The notes under the pieces: generated by a model
What the model saw: the letters and a program-made list of their open reading frames with translations, nothing else
The model's database searches: none
What the model was told of the DNA's origin: nothing
Position numbers and translations under genes: made by a program
Shown: one piece after another, positions 38,201-46,960 of the stretch
Layout of the letters: the number at the start of each line of letters is the position of its first letter
Position numbering within the stretch: position 1 is the stretch's first letter
From: Salvator merianae
Taxonomy: Eukaryota > Chordata > Lepidosauria > Squamata > Teiidae
Reading direction: 5' to 3'
Length of the DNA stretch: 64,000 nucleotides
Assembly: GCA_003586115.2 (NCBI GenBank)
Contig: QVOM02000042.1
Span: 80,488,663 to 80,552,662 of the forward strand

Positions 38201-38389
38201 CTTCCTACTGATGTTCTGAGGCAGAGCCAAGAGAATTTTGCAAAGGCTCAGGATGCTATAAATGTGGTCCTAGAATGTGTGATCAAAAATACTTCTCACA
38301 CTTGTATGCCTGAGCTCTTTGGTGCTTCTGGAGCCTGTGCAGCAGAGACAACAAAACAGGAAGAGGAAGCTAAGAGAGATGCATCCTAA
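26170..38389 (+). CDS. PLIN3: Perilipin family lipid-droplet coat protein, PLIN3 (TIP47)-like; seven coding exons
   Basis: Seven exons (26170-26208, 27374-27569, 28674-28756, 29329-29602, 33587-33792, 35098-35223, 38021-38389) join in phase, each flanked by GT and AG, into 430 residues plus stop; human PLIN3 is 434. Perilipins bind the lipid-droplet surface; PLIN3 moves between cytosol and nascent droplets. Residues 14-110 form the PAT region (SSTCEMVSARYASAKE; AAASRAQPLLNKFEPQ). Residues 118-150 are three back-to-back 11-residue repeats (AKDSVCTTVTE, AKDTVSNVVNV, AKESAQGSMEM), expected to form the droplet-binding amphipathic helix. Residues ~200-400 correspond to the C-terminal helical bundle (YLPVTYEEL, RHRAYMLSLAKIKA, LQQIWLNWDQ). 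SSTC, YASAKE and WLNWDQ favour PLIN3 over PLIN2. The ATG has G at -3 and +4. Oddity: the C-terminus reads NTSHTCMPELFGAS where PLIN2 and PLIN3 have NTP..WLVGPF. Perilipin identity is certain; the PLIN3 orthology is inferred, and a lineage-specific paralogue is possible. Confidence 0.9.
26238..26431 (-). mobile_element. tRNA-derived SINE in perilipin intron 2
   Basis: On the minus strand: GGCTATAGGTCAGTGGTAGG (A box), GGTTTGATCCCAGCC (B box), GCAATGTATCTCTGTCAAGA and AGTCAACCAGGAGT. Full-length copy of the family at 18985. Its 3' end lies 30 bp from the exon 2 donor. Confidence 0.8.
27374..27569 (+). CDS. PLIN3: Perilipin exon 3: PAT domain core
   Basis: Acceptor TTCCTAG ends at 27373; donor GTAAGT begins at 27570. 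The exon encodes residues 14-78 and one base of residue 79. VIQKMAEIPFVSSTCEMV aligns with the PLIN3 segment around the ISSTCDMV motif, and TVCDMAETGVKTI and QPLLNKFEPQ match the family consensus. This is the most conserved part of the protein and the basis for the family call. Confidence 0.93.
28674..28756 (+). CDS. PLIN3: Perilipin exon 4
   Basis: Acceptor CTTCCAG ends at 28673; donor GTAACA begins at 28757. Phase 1 in, phase 0 out. It completes residue 79 and runs to 106 (ANSYACQGLNKLQETFPVVQ), matching PLIN3 residues that follow the EPQ motif (EYAHRGLDKLEENLPILQQ). Confidence 0.92.
29329..29602 (+). CDS. PLIN3: Perilipin exon 5: 11-mer amphipathic repeats
   Basis: Acceptor TTCTGCAG ends at 29328; donor GTAAGA begins at 29603. 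It encodes residues 107-197 plus one base. Three consecutive 11-residue repeats, each starting AK (residues 118, 129, 140), are the droplet-binding helix characteristic of perilipins. The segment after them (SAVMGSMNN...GQSMLDSIDRVI) matches the PLIN3 VMGS..GQMVLSGVD region, then YLPVTYEEL begins the C-terminal domain. Confidence 0.93.
29850..30740 (-). mobile_element. L1 ORF1 relic in perilipin intron 5
   Basis: A 169-codon minus-strand frame (30622-30113) starts with a charged, heptad-rich segment (LRQDLKNEIGAVRTELHEIK) and ends with VRKTTRDTVL, WRKEHMRLT and QRFRLNSEDKMKIFW. This order, coiled coil then an RNA-binding-like domain then C-terminal domain, is that of LINE-1 ORF1 proteins. I see no ORF2 next to it. 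Not a host exon: no splice context in phase with the perilipin. Confidence 0.55.
31838..31999. repeat. ATTT microsatellite and 25-bp tandem duplication
   Basis: (ATTT)n at about 31838-31857. At 31950-31999 the unit CTATGAGATAGATGCTGTGA plus TTTG is present twice in tandem. Both in intron 5. Confidence 0.7.
32890..33135. repeat. Possible third, diverged copy of the ~390-bp repeat
   Basis: GGTATTTCG..CATTGAAATACC, TGGATGTATGCAGTGC and CCATCTGGAGGCAG match landmarks of the repeats at 6605 and 15222 in the same order. In perilipin intron 5. Confidence 0.35.
33587..33792 (+). CDS. PLIN3: Perilipin exon 6: start of the C-terminal helical bundle
   Basis: Acceptor TTTTCTTCAG ends at 33586; donor GTAAGA begins at 33793. 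Phase 1 in, phase 0 out. It encodes residues 198-266. ERLGALAALIRHRAYMLSLA corresponds to the family segment YFVRLGSLSERLRQHAYEHS. An alternative acceptor 12 bp downstream (CTTACAG, 33598) also keeps the frame and would drop four residues (VALT). Confidence 0.9.
34828..34875 (+). repeat. 24-bp tandem duplication in perilipin intron 6
   Basis: ATGGATGACCAAGGCACTCT plus CTTC occurs twice without interruption. The copies are identical, so the event is recent. Confidence 0.75.
35098..35223 (+). CDS. PLIN3: Perilipin exon 7
   Basis: Acceptor TTTTTCAG ends at 35097; donor GTTTGT begins at 35224. Exactly 42 codons, residues 267-308. KVQASQEKLQQIWLNWDQ matches the PLIN3 stretch LVEGQEKLHQMWLSWNQ. 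The donor GTTTGT is weaker than the others. Confidence 0.9.
35585..36790 (-). mobile_element. CR1-type LINE in perilipin intron 7
   Basis: Minus strand: KDRKQRVVINEQFPEWREIK (36781-36566), then EKRDLGVLVDSSMKV and QCAAAVKKANSMLGVIRKGT (36434-36000), both CR1/L3 reverse transcriptase C-terminal motifs. The + strand start AACATAAGTGGAGCCCTGCT and GAATCAGGCCAGCATCCTGT is the conserved reptile CR1 3' region. Heavily mutated; an older copy than 43639. Confidence 0.8.
36840..37600 (+). mobile_element. L2-type LINE in perilipin intron 7, internally deleted
   Basis: 36869-37138 reads SSLDPELSSY, ANQLQVWLKKSDYLDPFQSG, FRASYGTEMALVALI and SLDFSEAFDIIEHS, the N-terminal part of the reverse transcriptase. 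37540-37600 has the L2 3' tail (AAGACCTCAGGCTATAGAGC). The middle with YADD is largely lost. A different, older subfamily from 19178. Confidence 0.75.
38021..38389 (+). CDS. PLIN3: Perilipin exon 8: C-terminal bundle and stop
   Basis: Acceptor CAAAATAG ends at 38020 after a T-rich tract. The exon encodes residues 309-430 then TAA. SVAEQLQAVCQKLLANVQGL and VQHAQSNVGELKASLSRV match PLIN2 and PLIN3. The final ~30 residues diverge: the usual NTP-WLVGPF is replaced by NTSHTCMPELFGAS, followed by an acidic/basic tail (KQEEEAKRDAS). Confidence 0.92.
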   Translation: MEEQALSLSYSVAEQLQAVCQKLLANVQGLSADLREKVQHAQSNVGELKASLSRVRYFQVLPTDVLRQSQENFAKAQDAINVVLECVIKNTSHTCMPELFGASGACAAETTKQEEEAKRDAS

Positions 38390-38830
38390 AAAGCCATCAT
38401 GGAATTTTAGGTTTCTGTTGGGGAACTCTCTCTAGCTTGTCTACATCGTGCAGAACCATAATCTGGTTTCTAAGCGTTCCCCAGTTGAAAAGGTGTAATA
38501 TCTAAATTTCCTGGACAATTTTAAAAAGGGATCCAGTGATATTAAAAATGACAGTAGCTCTCTCTTTCTGGAGAGCAAGAGAACTTGGGGGTAGATGTTT
38601 TGTCTAAAATTCTAGATTATTTAGAGAACTTGCACAAGGGGTTATTCCTTTTTTATCACAGTACCTAGTAATGCTGTGCATTTGTGAATTGAACTGTCCT
38701 TGTCTGACATAAGTGAAACTACAGATACTGTGAGAGTCTGATGTATGAGGGGGCAAATAAAAGATAAAATATTTTGTATATAAGGCTTTTGTATACTGTG
38801 TCTTTCGAAATAAAATTGCAGTGAATACCT
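38390..38830 (+). terminator. Perilipin 3' UTR and poly(A) signals
   Basis: Two AATAAA hexamers follow the stop codon, at 38756-38761 and 38809-38814, the second followed by a T/G-rich stretch (38832-38850) as expected downstream of a cleavage site. The 3' UTR is therefore about 380-440 nt. No repeat is evident inside it. Confidence 0.65.
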
Positions 38831-38839
38831 GAGTTGCCA

Positions 38840-40590
38840 TTTGTTTTTGCGAAAACAGGCTTTGAAGCCAAATCTGGTACTCCTTGGCCTTACTAGTATT
38901 TGTGGAGGGCAAGCCATCTATGAAGTAGGCAAGAGAGTATCAAGCATTCTGCTTTTCTTTTCTGGTAATTAAAATTCCAACTTCAGTGTTTCAAGCATAG
39001 AATTGTATATGGAAGTTCCAGAAAACTTTCTTAGGATACATTTTCCTACAGCAGTCTTTGCCAGTCTGGTACCCACGGCCTTATTTAGACTACCTCTCCC
39101 ATTGGTCACTAGATTGGTGAAATACAGTTACCTTAAAGCAGTGTCTTTCAAAGGTCTGTGTTCCAGGGATCACTTTAAACCAAGTCATAGATATGATGAA
39201 CCACCTTGGCCATCTGGCCCCTTTTTGTATCATAGCTTCAGGTTCTTTGGGTGGGGGAGTGGCTTTCCCCAAAATGAGCACTGTCTTAAGCCTGCCAACA
39301 GTGGTGTGTCAGCCTAGGAAGACTTCTGGGATTCCTCCTCATGGGAAAGGCACCATGGCAGTAGTGGTCAAAAAGACCACAAAGAAAGCCAATAAGCTGA
39401 TGCAGCTGCATGTTCTCTCTGAACTAGCACTGAAAATGGCAGCTTGGAGACCACGTAAAGCAGACTTACATGTCACACTCTTGTCTTAAAGCAACATTCA
39501 GGCTTGGAGTAGTTGGCCTTATTTAATATAATCATCCCTGTTTACCCAATCCATAACCTAATGCAAAACTGTTGTGCAAGTAATGCCACAGATGGAAACT
39601 AAAGATTTGGGCAAACACGGAATACTTACGATCTGTCAGAGTGTGACTGGCAGAGCAGATTGGAGACCAAAGCTATCAATAAGTCTGTGGCACTGCAGAA
39701 CAGTCTTCATTAATAAGTCTGTCAATGGAGCAGTAGAAAAGATACCAGATCAATGGTATCTTGAAGACTACAACACACTGAAGTTTCCATTACATTATAT
39801 TTAATAATTACATTAAATTAGCAAAATCAATTTTTGTCTGTAGTGCAAAGCAAATCCATGGGATGCCTGTACTTATTATCTTCATAGTCCTTTACAGAGT
39901 TAATTCTTGCTGAGGCTGGCAGATACAATCTGCTATCTCCAGTTATTTAGACATTTCGGTGGTTAAAGGTTATTCAAAGTATTTGTGCAGTTGGAGGCAA
40001 ACAAATTGTTAAATGAAACTGATACTGGTTACAATTCCTTGATGGATATGTTTTCCCCAGCAATGGAACATCTGCAGTATGGTTGAAAATATGGGCTGGC
40101 AGTTTGGCATGGCATGATGAAAAGAGGTTGAAAATTTATTCTGTTTAAGCAGTGATTTAACACAATTACTTCAGGCTAAGTGCATCTAATGCATCACTTT
40201 CCCCAAAATAATTAGCACAGGGATTTATAGAGTGGATGGATGAGTGCCTCTGAGTACTGGAGCTGGAGAAAGAGATGATGAAGAAAGTGTTTCTGGATAT
40301 TGAGCCTCATTTGCAGATCTTAGATCAACACTCTTCCTATCTTAATTGTTCTGCAGTAACTAGTGATAGAAATTTGTTAGCTTGCATTTTTCTATCTTGA
40401 GAAACATTGAAAACCCATAGTACCATAATTTGGGGGGTATTTTTAGGTGGGAGAGCAGGATTTGCAGTGTCTGCTGTGTCTGTATAGTTCGATCCTAGAG
40501 AGGCAGCCCTTAATTGCAATTTGTACATATGAATGCTGAGCCAGCCCCTGCTTGAGCTGATGCTTCTCTCTGATGCCTGTGTATTCTCCT
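38840..40590. other. Unassigned sequence downstream of the perilipin
   Basis: No second perilipin or other host exon found. The short frames here have no recognisable domains. The hexamers TTAATAATTACATTAAATTA near 39800 are simply AT-rich. Confidence 0.4.
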
Positions 40591-40594
40591 CTTC

Positions 40595-40979
40595 TCTCAC
40601 AAAAATAAGACCTACCCCAAAAATAAGCCCTAGCATGATTTTTGAGGATTTTTGAGGATGCTTGAAATATAAACCCGACTCCAAAAATAAGCCCTAGTTA
40701 CAGTTCATAAAAAAAGTCAATTTAAAGAGTGTCCAGGCAGTTATACATGTAAAAAAGTAAAATGCAATTGGTAATAGAATTCAGGGTTTGGAGAGTTATG
40801 ATGATGTTCCAGAATGTGATGACATGACTATATTTGAATAAATGTTGATTTTTTGTTCAAAAATAAATGTAGATTGTTGTTCATGGAAAAATAAGACATG
40901 CCCTGAAAATAAGCCCTAACACATCTTTTGGAGCAAAAATTAATATAAGACCCTGTCTTATTTTCAAGGAAACAGGGTA
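40595..40979 (-). mobile_element. Non-autonomous DNA element with AAAATAAGNCC repeats
   Basis: Repeated AAAATAAGACC / AAAATAAGCCCTA blocks at both ends and an exact terminal inverted piece (AATATAAGACCCTGTCTTATTTTC with the outer end GAAACAGGGTA). This matches a repeat common in amniotes whose consensus end reads like CCTGTTTCC..GAAAATAAGAC. I cannot name the superfamily with certainty. The left terminus is truncated. Confidence 0.55.
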
Positions 40980-41701
40980 TCATTGTTCAGCATCTTAAGT
41001 TTGTGGTCATTTATGGCAGTCTTCCTGATATCATTGATCTGAAGTAGGTCACTTGAGAGGTCAGGACACAATGTGTTTTGCCTGGTACAAAATGTTCAAT
41101 TGGCTTGTCAAGGCTATCCTCTGAACTCTATGCACCCAATGGAGCAGGAAGACTTTTTAGCTGAGGGCTAACCAGCCTAAGCTGACCAGTGGGACTCAGT
41201 GGTCTCTTCCACTGGCAGAAGCGACTCATAGCACCCACCTAACCTACTCCAATCAGTATGGACTTATAACACTGAAGTGTTCTCTTCAGATACAAGAGCC
41301 TGGGTGAGGTGAGGAAATTCTGAGTTGCCCAAATATCAGAGTTCCCCTCTCAGTTTTCCTGGTGTGGCACCCAGGTAAGCTGCAGGTGCTGCTGGAGAGA
41401 TGATCTACGGTCCACCCAACCACCTTAGAGGCTCCACTCTAGATTTACTGTTAGGGTTTGTTCCTTTAGCCTTTGCCCTCCCCAAGGCATTCACAAGGCA
41501 ATGAGGCTATTTTCCCATAGCTGGAGGGTTGGTTTGTAAGAACCATGACATAACATGCATTGATGGGCCATGAGTGTCACACATATAAGAGCCAAACTAC
41601 CTCTGAGATCCTTGTAGTCTAGCTTGGAGGCTTCTCTGTGCCTAGTTTGTATCTGCTGCTGCATGAAGGCATATGGATCTATGTACTGGCAGAAGAGACA
41701 G

Positions 41702-42205
41702 GGGCCCTTTCTGCACTTCCCCCCCATTCCGTGACAGGGTAGGATGCCCTGTCATGGAATAAGCAACCCATCCCATGGTAGGGCGGATTGCTGCTTGCGT
41801 GGGACAGGACCATCCATATTATTATGGCCTGTCAAGCTCCCAGCCTGGCCACTGCCTCCAAAGAGCCCTCAGAGGCAGAGCTCCCAGCCTTCAGAGTTTC
41901 CAGCTGGGCCATTTCAGGGCAGGGCCACTTCTGGTGGTGCTTCTTAAAACACCACCAAAAAGGGTCACCTTTGTGTCCCTGGAGACACCAGTATGTCTCC
42001 ATGGTCCGATATACTGGCCGAGGTCCAGCTGTAGACCTCGTGGTTGAGATGTACCACTCAACTGGGCTGGGTGCCATTTTTGGCACCCTAACCAACCCAG
42101 GCCTCATTCAATATAGACAAAATGTGATGGGGTGGGCTCCCATAGGCCATGTAGGACCTTGTTGCAGGATTATCCCAGAATAATGCTCAATGTGGAAAGT
42201 GTTTT
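41702..42205. mobile_element. DNA transposon with GGGCCCTTTCTGCACTT end and subterminal palindrome
   Basis: Left end GGGGCCCTTTCTGCACTTCC matches the ends at 1597. A 35-bp palindrome (41726-41760, arms ATTCCGTGACAGGG / CCCTGTCATGGAAT) lies just inside it. The right end reads AATGTGGAAAGTG. Related to the 38-bp palindrome family by layout. Confidence 0.55.
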
Positions 42206-42286
42206 ATGCATTCAGCTCCCTATTTGCAATGCTTCCAAGGCAACTGTTTTACCCAGCATTAAACTAGAAGCAAAAGGTCACAATGG

Positions 42287-42684
42287 ACCTTTTTGCATTT
42301 GCAACAAGTGTGTGTCAGGGACACTCGCTAGTCAATACCTCCACACCACACAGAGGCCCTGGTGATTAGGAGCAGACTACAGCTGTTCCTGATCACTACC
42401 CGCTGTGGAGCACAAAATTGCGGACTGCCCCTGGTACAGTGTGTTTGCACTCATCTGGTTGCGAACACAAAACAGCACGGCATTGCCAGTCACCGTGGCA
42501 GCAGTCAGAAGCTTCCTGGCAGCTGCCATGGCACAGGACTCCAGCACTCCCACTACAAATGCTGGTATCCTGCTGCTGGTCTGTTGTGCCTCGCAGTGTG
42601 GATAGTGTTTGCACTGCAGGGTCTATTCCACTGTAGAACAGGATAATTATCTTGTTCTACAGTGGAAAGCACAAACAGGCCCAA
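42287..42684. mobile_element. Non-autonomous DNA transposon with 38-bp subterminal palindrome, copy 3 (reverse orientation)
   Basis: Left end GACCTTTTTGCATTTGC; right end GTGGAAAGCACAAACAGGCCC. The palindrome sits at the right (42628-42665), so it is inverted relative to 18437 and 23441. The body shares GGAGCAGACTACAGCTGTTCC. Confidence 0.7.
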
Positions 42685-42689
42685 TCACG

Positions 42690-43638
42690 CAGATGCTTCA
42701 TCAGCAAACTAAATTTTCTAGGGGAGTAATTAGATGAGAGACTTTTGCAGACAGGACATCCAAGAGCTGTAGTAGACAGAAAGGGCTAAATCCTAGCTAG
42801 AACTTAAGCCAGGATTGCAGCTCTGGCATGGGTGATGGGGTCTGGATCTGTTTGAGATAAATGTTTTCTTCCTAAATAAATTCTAGTTTATTTGCTTATA
42901 TACAGAGAAGTGATGGAGGACACCTTGTCTCCATTGCAGGCAGCCCCAGTTAAAAAGTTCAGTAAGCAGATGATGGGGTGGGGACTCTTCTGGCCCACAC
43001 ATGGCAGACCGACAGCCAACCCATACAATTTCACTTATCCCACTTAACTAATTACATGGGCTTCTCATTTTCCTTCAGTTGTATCTACTGTAGTTCAAGT
43101 GGCCACAGAAAGAGGGCACCAAGCTTGGGAAAAATGGACTAGATTTTTTTTAAAAAAACCTTTGCAGAGAATGTAACAGTATTTTAAACTCTTCCAGGGC
43201 ACCTTGCCAAGGTGCCCACTTTCTCCCTTCATGCATGTATCTACCTCTCATCTAGTTCACTGAACCTTTTTCTCAATACAGGATGAGTAGGAGATCTCTT
43301 GTTTAACTTCTCTTTATGAGGCATGACTTCAATTTTCCTGGAATATCCACTCAAAGGAAAAAGACAGGAGGGAAAGCCCATGGGTGAAGGGAAGTGAGTA
43401 GAAAAATACAGCCAGGTAAGGGAAGCAGAAATGGGAGAAATTAGTCATTTTCTCTACAAGTGAGCCGCAGATAAAGGAAGTATGCACAGAACTTTGTAAT
43501 TAGCAGAGTCTTGCTAAAGTTTTAGTTTAAGGATAAAACCTCAGACCAGCATAGAAATGTATTTTGTTCAGCTATCCTTCCTATGGTTTCTTTTGTTTCC
43601 AATTCCACCACCCTAATCCTATCAATTGTACAATATAC
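42690..43638. other. Unassigned sequence
   Basis: No gene recognised. Confidence 0.35.
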
Positions 43639-44651
43639 AGAATCATAGAATCATAGAGTTGGAAGGGACCTCCAGGGTCATCGAGTCCAACCCCCTGCTC
43701 AATGCAGGATTCCCTAAAGCATCCCAGACAGATAACTGTCCAGCCTCTCCTTGAAGACCTCCAGCGAAGGAGAGCCTACCACCTCCTGTACCACCTCCTG
43801 TTCCAGTGACTGATTGCCCTTACGGTCAGAAAGTTTTTCCTAATATCTAGCCTGTATCTACTCCCTTGAAGTTTCATCCCATTGTTTCTAGTCCTTCCTT
43901 CTTGTGCAACTGAGAATAGGGCCAATCCTTCTGCACTGTGACAGCCCTTCAGATACTTGAAAACAGCTATCATATCTCCTCTCAGTCTTCGCTTCTGCAT
44001 TCCTGGGTCCTTTAACCATAGGACATGGTTTGCAGACCGCTCACCATTTTGGTCACCCTTCTCTGAACTTGTTCCAGTTTGTCAATGTCCCTTTTAAACT
44101 GGAGCGCCCAGAACTGGACACAATACTCCAGATGAGGTCTGACCAAGGAAGAGTAAAGTTAGGACAATTACTTCTCGTGATCTACTCTTCTTGATACAGC
44201 CCAGGATGGTGTTTGCCTTTTTTGCAGCTGCATCACACTGTTGACTCATGTTTAATCTATGATCTACTAGTACACCCAGATCCTTTTCACATGTGCTGCT
44301 GCTCAGCGAAATTCCTCCCATTCTGTATTGGATATTGTCATTTTTCTTACCTAGATGTAAAACTTTGCATTTCTCCCTGTTAAATGTCATTCTGTTAGTT
44401 TCAGCCCACTGTTCAAGCTTGTCCAAATCCTTTTGAATCCTCTCCTTCTCCTCCCTAGTGTTAGCAACTATCATTAGGAGGCTCATTAGGAGGCTCCCTA
44501 GTGTTAGCAACTATCATTAGGAGGCTCTGGTTCTACAACCATTTTGCAGGGCTGAATCGGTGGAAAGTACCAGTTACAAAAGAGATTCTCTTCTGCAGTT
44601 CTGTCATCTAGTGAATTAGTCCTGCTTACTTTGGAGTCATTAAGGAACTTA
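43639..44651 (-). mobile_element. CR1 LINE, 3' half, interrupted by a hAT-type element
   Basis: Starts on the + strand with AATCATAGAATCATAGAGTT and GGAAGGGACCTCCAGGGTCA. Minus strand: TREEKERIQKDLDKLEQWAE, CEKDLGVLVDHRLNMSQQCD, AAAKKANTILGCIKKS and, downstream, the QKRRLRGDMIAVFKYLKGCH C-terminal block. A 31-bp stretch (CCTAGTGTTAGCAACTATCA plus TTAGGAGGCTC) is duplicated at 44455-44525. The GC-rich element at 44652 truncates the 5' side. Confidence 0.9.
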
Positions 44652-45271
44652 CAGAGGCGTAGCGAGGGTGGGGTGGGGGGGCGGAGCACCCCAGGCGGCG
44701 CGTTGTCCTGGGCAGGTGGCCCACGAAGCCAGGGCCCCATGCACCGGCGCCCGCGCTCGTCGCCCCAGGCGCCTGCGCTCGTCGCCTTGGCCCGCCCGGC
44801 GGCGGCGGCGCTCATCGGCTCGTCGCCCCGCCCGCCAGCACGCATGCATGCGGGCAGGGCCATCGAGGCCGCCACAAGGCGGGGCAGGCCGAGGAGGGCG
44901 GCCCCTGCCGGGCGGGCCTGACCGGGGAGCACGGCCCCCGCCGGGTGGGCCAGGCCGGGCCGACGAGCAAGGCTGCCTCCGGGCGGGGCGGGGGACGAGC
45001 AAGGCTGCCGCCAGCCGGGGCGACGAACAAGGTTGCCGCCGGCCGGGCCAGGCCAGGGCAACGAGCAAGGCCGCTGGTGGGCGGGGCGACGAGCGGGGCA
45101 TGCGCGCTCGCTGGCCACGCCCACACGCATGCGCGCTCGCTAGCCACGCCCACACGCATGCACGCTCACTAGCCATGCCCACACGCATGCTCGCTCGCTG
45201 GCCACACCCCTAGCCCCGGGCGTCAACGCTGCTAGTAGCCCCAGGCGTCAAAGCTGCTAGCTATGCCAGTG
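44652..45271. mobile_element. GC-rich hAT-type non-autonomous element with 29-bp tandem repeats
   Basis: Terminal inverted repeats CAGAGGCGTAGC / GCTATGCCAGTG, flanked by a perfect 8-bp target duplication GGAACTTA (44644-44651 and 45272-45279), the hAT signature. The interior is extremely GC/CpG-rich. It holds 3.5 copies of a 29-bp unit from 45103 (GCTCGCTGGCCACGCCCACA core), with GCCGG/GACGAGCAAGG repeats before it. The long open frames inside (up to 208 codons) are a side effect of GC richness and have no recognisable domain. Confidence 0.85.
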
Positions 45272-45589
45272 GGAACTTATGCCTGCCTTCCCAAGGATAA
45301 AGGCTTTAGAAGTAACATAGCTACTTTGTCCTCATAAACCCTTAATTTGTATTCCATTCAGGCTGCCTACATCAAATTATCCTGGCTGTGGATCATGGTT
45401 GTACTCCTAAAACGATCACTGTAGAAACATCTCTGTATTTTGTCATTCCATTATCAAACAAGCAGGAGCAGTTGTGTACACTATGCTACCTATGTGTATC
45501 AGGTCAGTTGAAAATACTGCATCCATGCACTAAGAACAGTAGGCCCCACCACAATGGATGGGAACTCTGTAAGGTCAGAATAGTACATA

Positions 45590-45985
45590 TCATTTGTTGT
45601 AGTTGTTATATTGTCTCTTTGTGACCCCATGGACCACAGCACACCAGGCCCAGCTGTCTTCTGCTGTCTCCTGGAGTCTGCCCAAGATCATGATCATTGC
45701 TTCCATAACACTATCTAACCATTTCATTCTATGCCATCCACTTCTCCTTTTGCCTTCCATCTTTCCTAGCATTGGGATTTTTTCCAATGAGTCCTGTCTT
45801 CACATTATGTGGCCACAGTGTTTGAGTCAGGGTTGATTTCCTTTAATATTGACTACTTTAATCTTCTTGCAGTTCAAAGAACTCTCAAAAGTCTTCTCTA
45901 GCACCACAATTTGAAAGTGTCAGTTTTTCAGCGCTGAGCCTTTCTTGTAGTCCAATTCTCCAAGGCATATTGGGAAGATCATAGT
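45590..45985 (-). mobile_element. RTE-BovB LINE 3' fragment
   Basis: The minus strand (45787-45590) reads WHRMKWLDSVMEA, ILGRLQETAEDSWAWCAVV and HGVTKRQ, matching the RTE-BovB C-terminal block (WLDGITDSMD, DREAWRAAVHGVAKSQ). The + strand has CTCTTTGTGACCCCATGGAC. Upstream, 45880-45985 (CTCTAGCACCACAATTTGAA) continues the same element. BovB is widespread in squamates and ruminants. Confidence 0.85.
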
Positions 45986-46379
45986 GTTAGGAGAAATACT
46001 GGGATATACTGGTTTAGGGAAATTAGCTTTGCCCAGACATTAAGACTCCAATGGGACCTTGCAGCCAAATGGATTTAAAAAATGGATAATTAACCAGAGT
46101 ATCAAAAGAACAAGGAGAAGGACATAAAACACTGCAGGACTATGGATTTTTCAAAAATACAGCAAAATGCTCAGAATGGCTAAGAAGGCAAAATTGTCAA
46201 GGGAAAATGAATTTGAGCTCAGGGATCTACCCCAAATTCTCTGCCACGAAGACAGATGCAAAGATTTACTCATCCTTTCAGTACTTTTCTTTTCCCCTTA
46301 GTACACCCTCACCTTTCTCATGGTCCAGGGGACCAATGACCTGACAGAGAGTATATAGCGGAATTTGGCCTGGAGTCAG

Positions 46380-46960
46380 ATCACTAGTTAAGCTCAGCTA
46401 GTAGTCAGATAGACAAATAAATCTAGAGACTAGATACTTTCATTTAACAAACTTCATTTATTTACAGTATCTACAGAGAGAGAAAAACTCTCATACTCAT
46501 TCTACCTCACTAGTCAAACAAGTACTAACGGTCTTTCTTATATAGCACACACACAAGATATGAACATTCCAAATGATGTCATCAACTGTCATCAACTGTC
46601 AGCTAGAGTTATGAAAACAACATCGTAAATCTCTGTCTTAAGAAATGCTGACTCATTGTGACTCTTTGTTCCTGACTTAGTTAACTCTTTCAATACTTGA
46701 CATGACCTCCCTAGTTTGCCTCATATTTCTAATGTATTCGAAGAATGTTCTTATCTCTCTTTACAGTTCTGGCAACATGCTCCTCAAATTTTCTTGATCA
46801 CTTACTATCTGCATTAATTTCGCTGAAGTTTCTATACTCTTCATTAGAACAAGCCTTCAACTTTCTGAGGGAAATCTTCCTTGGTACTGATGCCAGCCTT
46901 TTTGTAGCCCCCATCATTCCTTAATCTTGTGAATACATTGTGACTGAACATCCATTGTCA
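46380..46960 (-). mobile_element. LTR-like fragment, boundaries uncertain
   Basis: Minus strand: a TATATAAG box (complement of 46538-46545) followed ~85 nt later by AATAAA (complement of ~46450), the spacing of a retroviral or LTR-retrotransposon U3-R junction. No flanking duplication or coding region found. Confidence 0.35.

Noticed and set aside
44504..45213. Open frames of 179-208 codons on both strands
   Set aside because: They lie inside the GC-rich hAT-type element; long frames in several registers at once, with Pro/Arg/Ala-rich composition and no domain, are a product of base composition.
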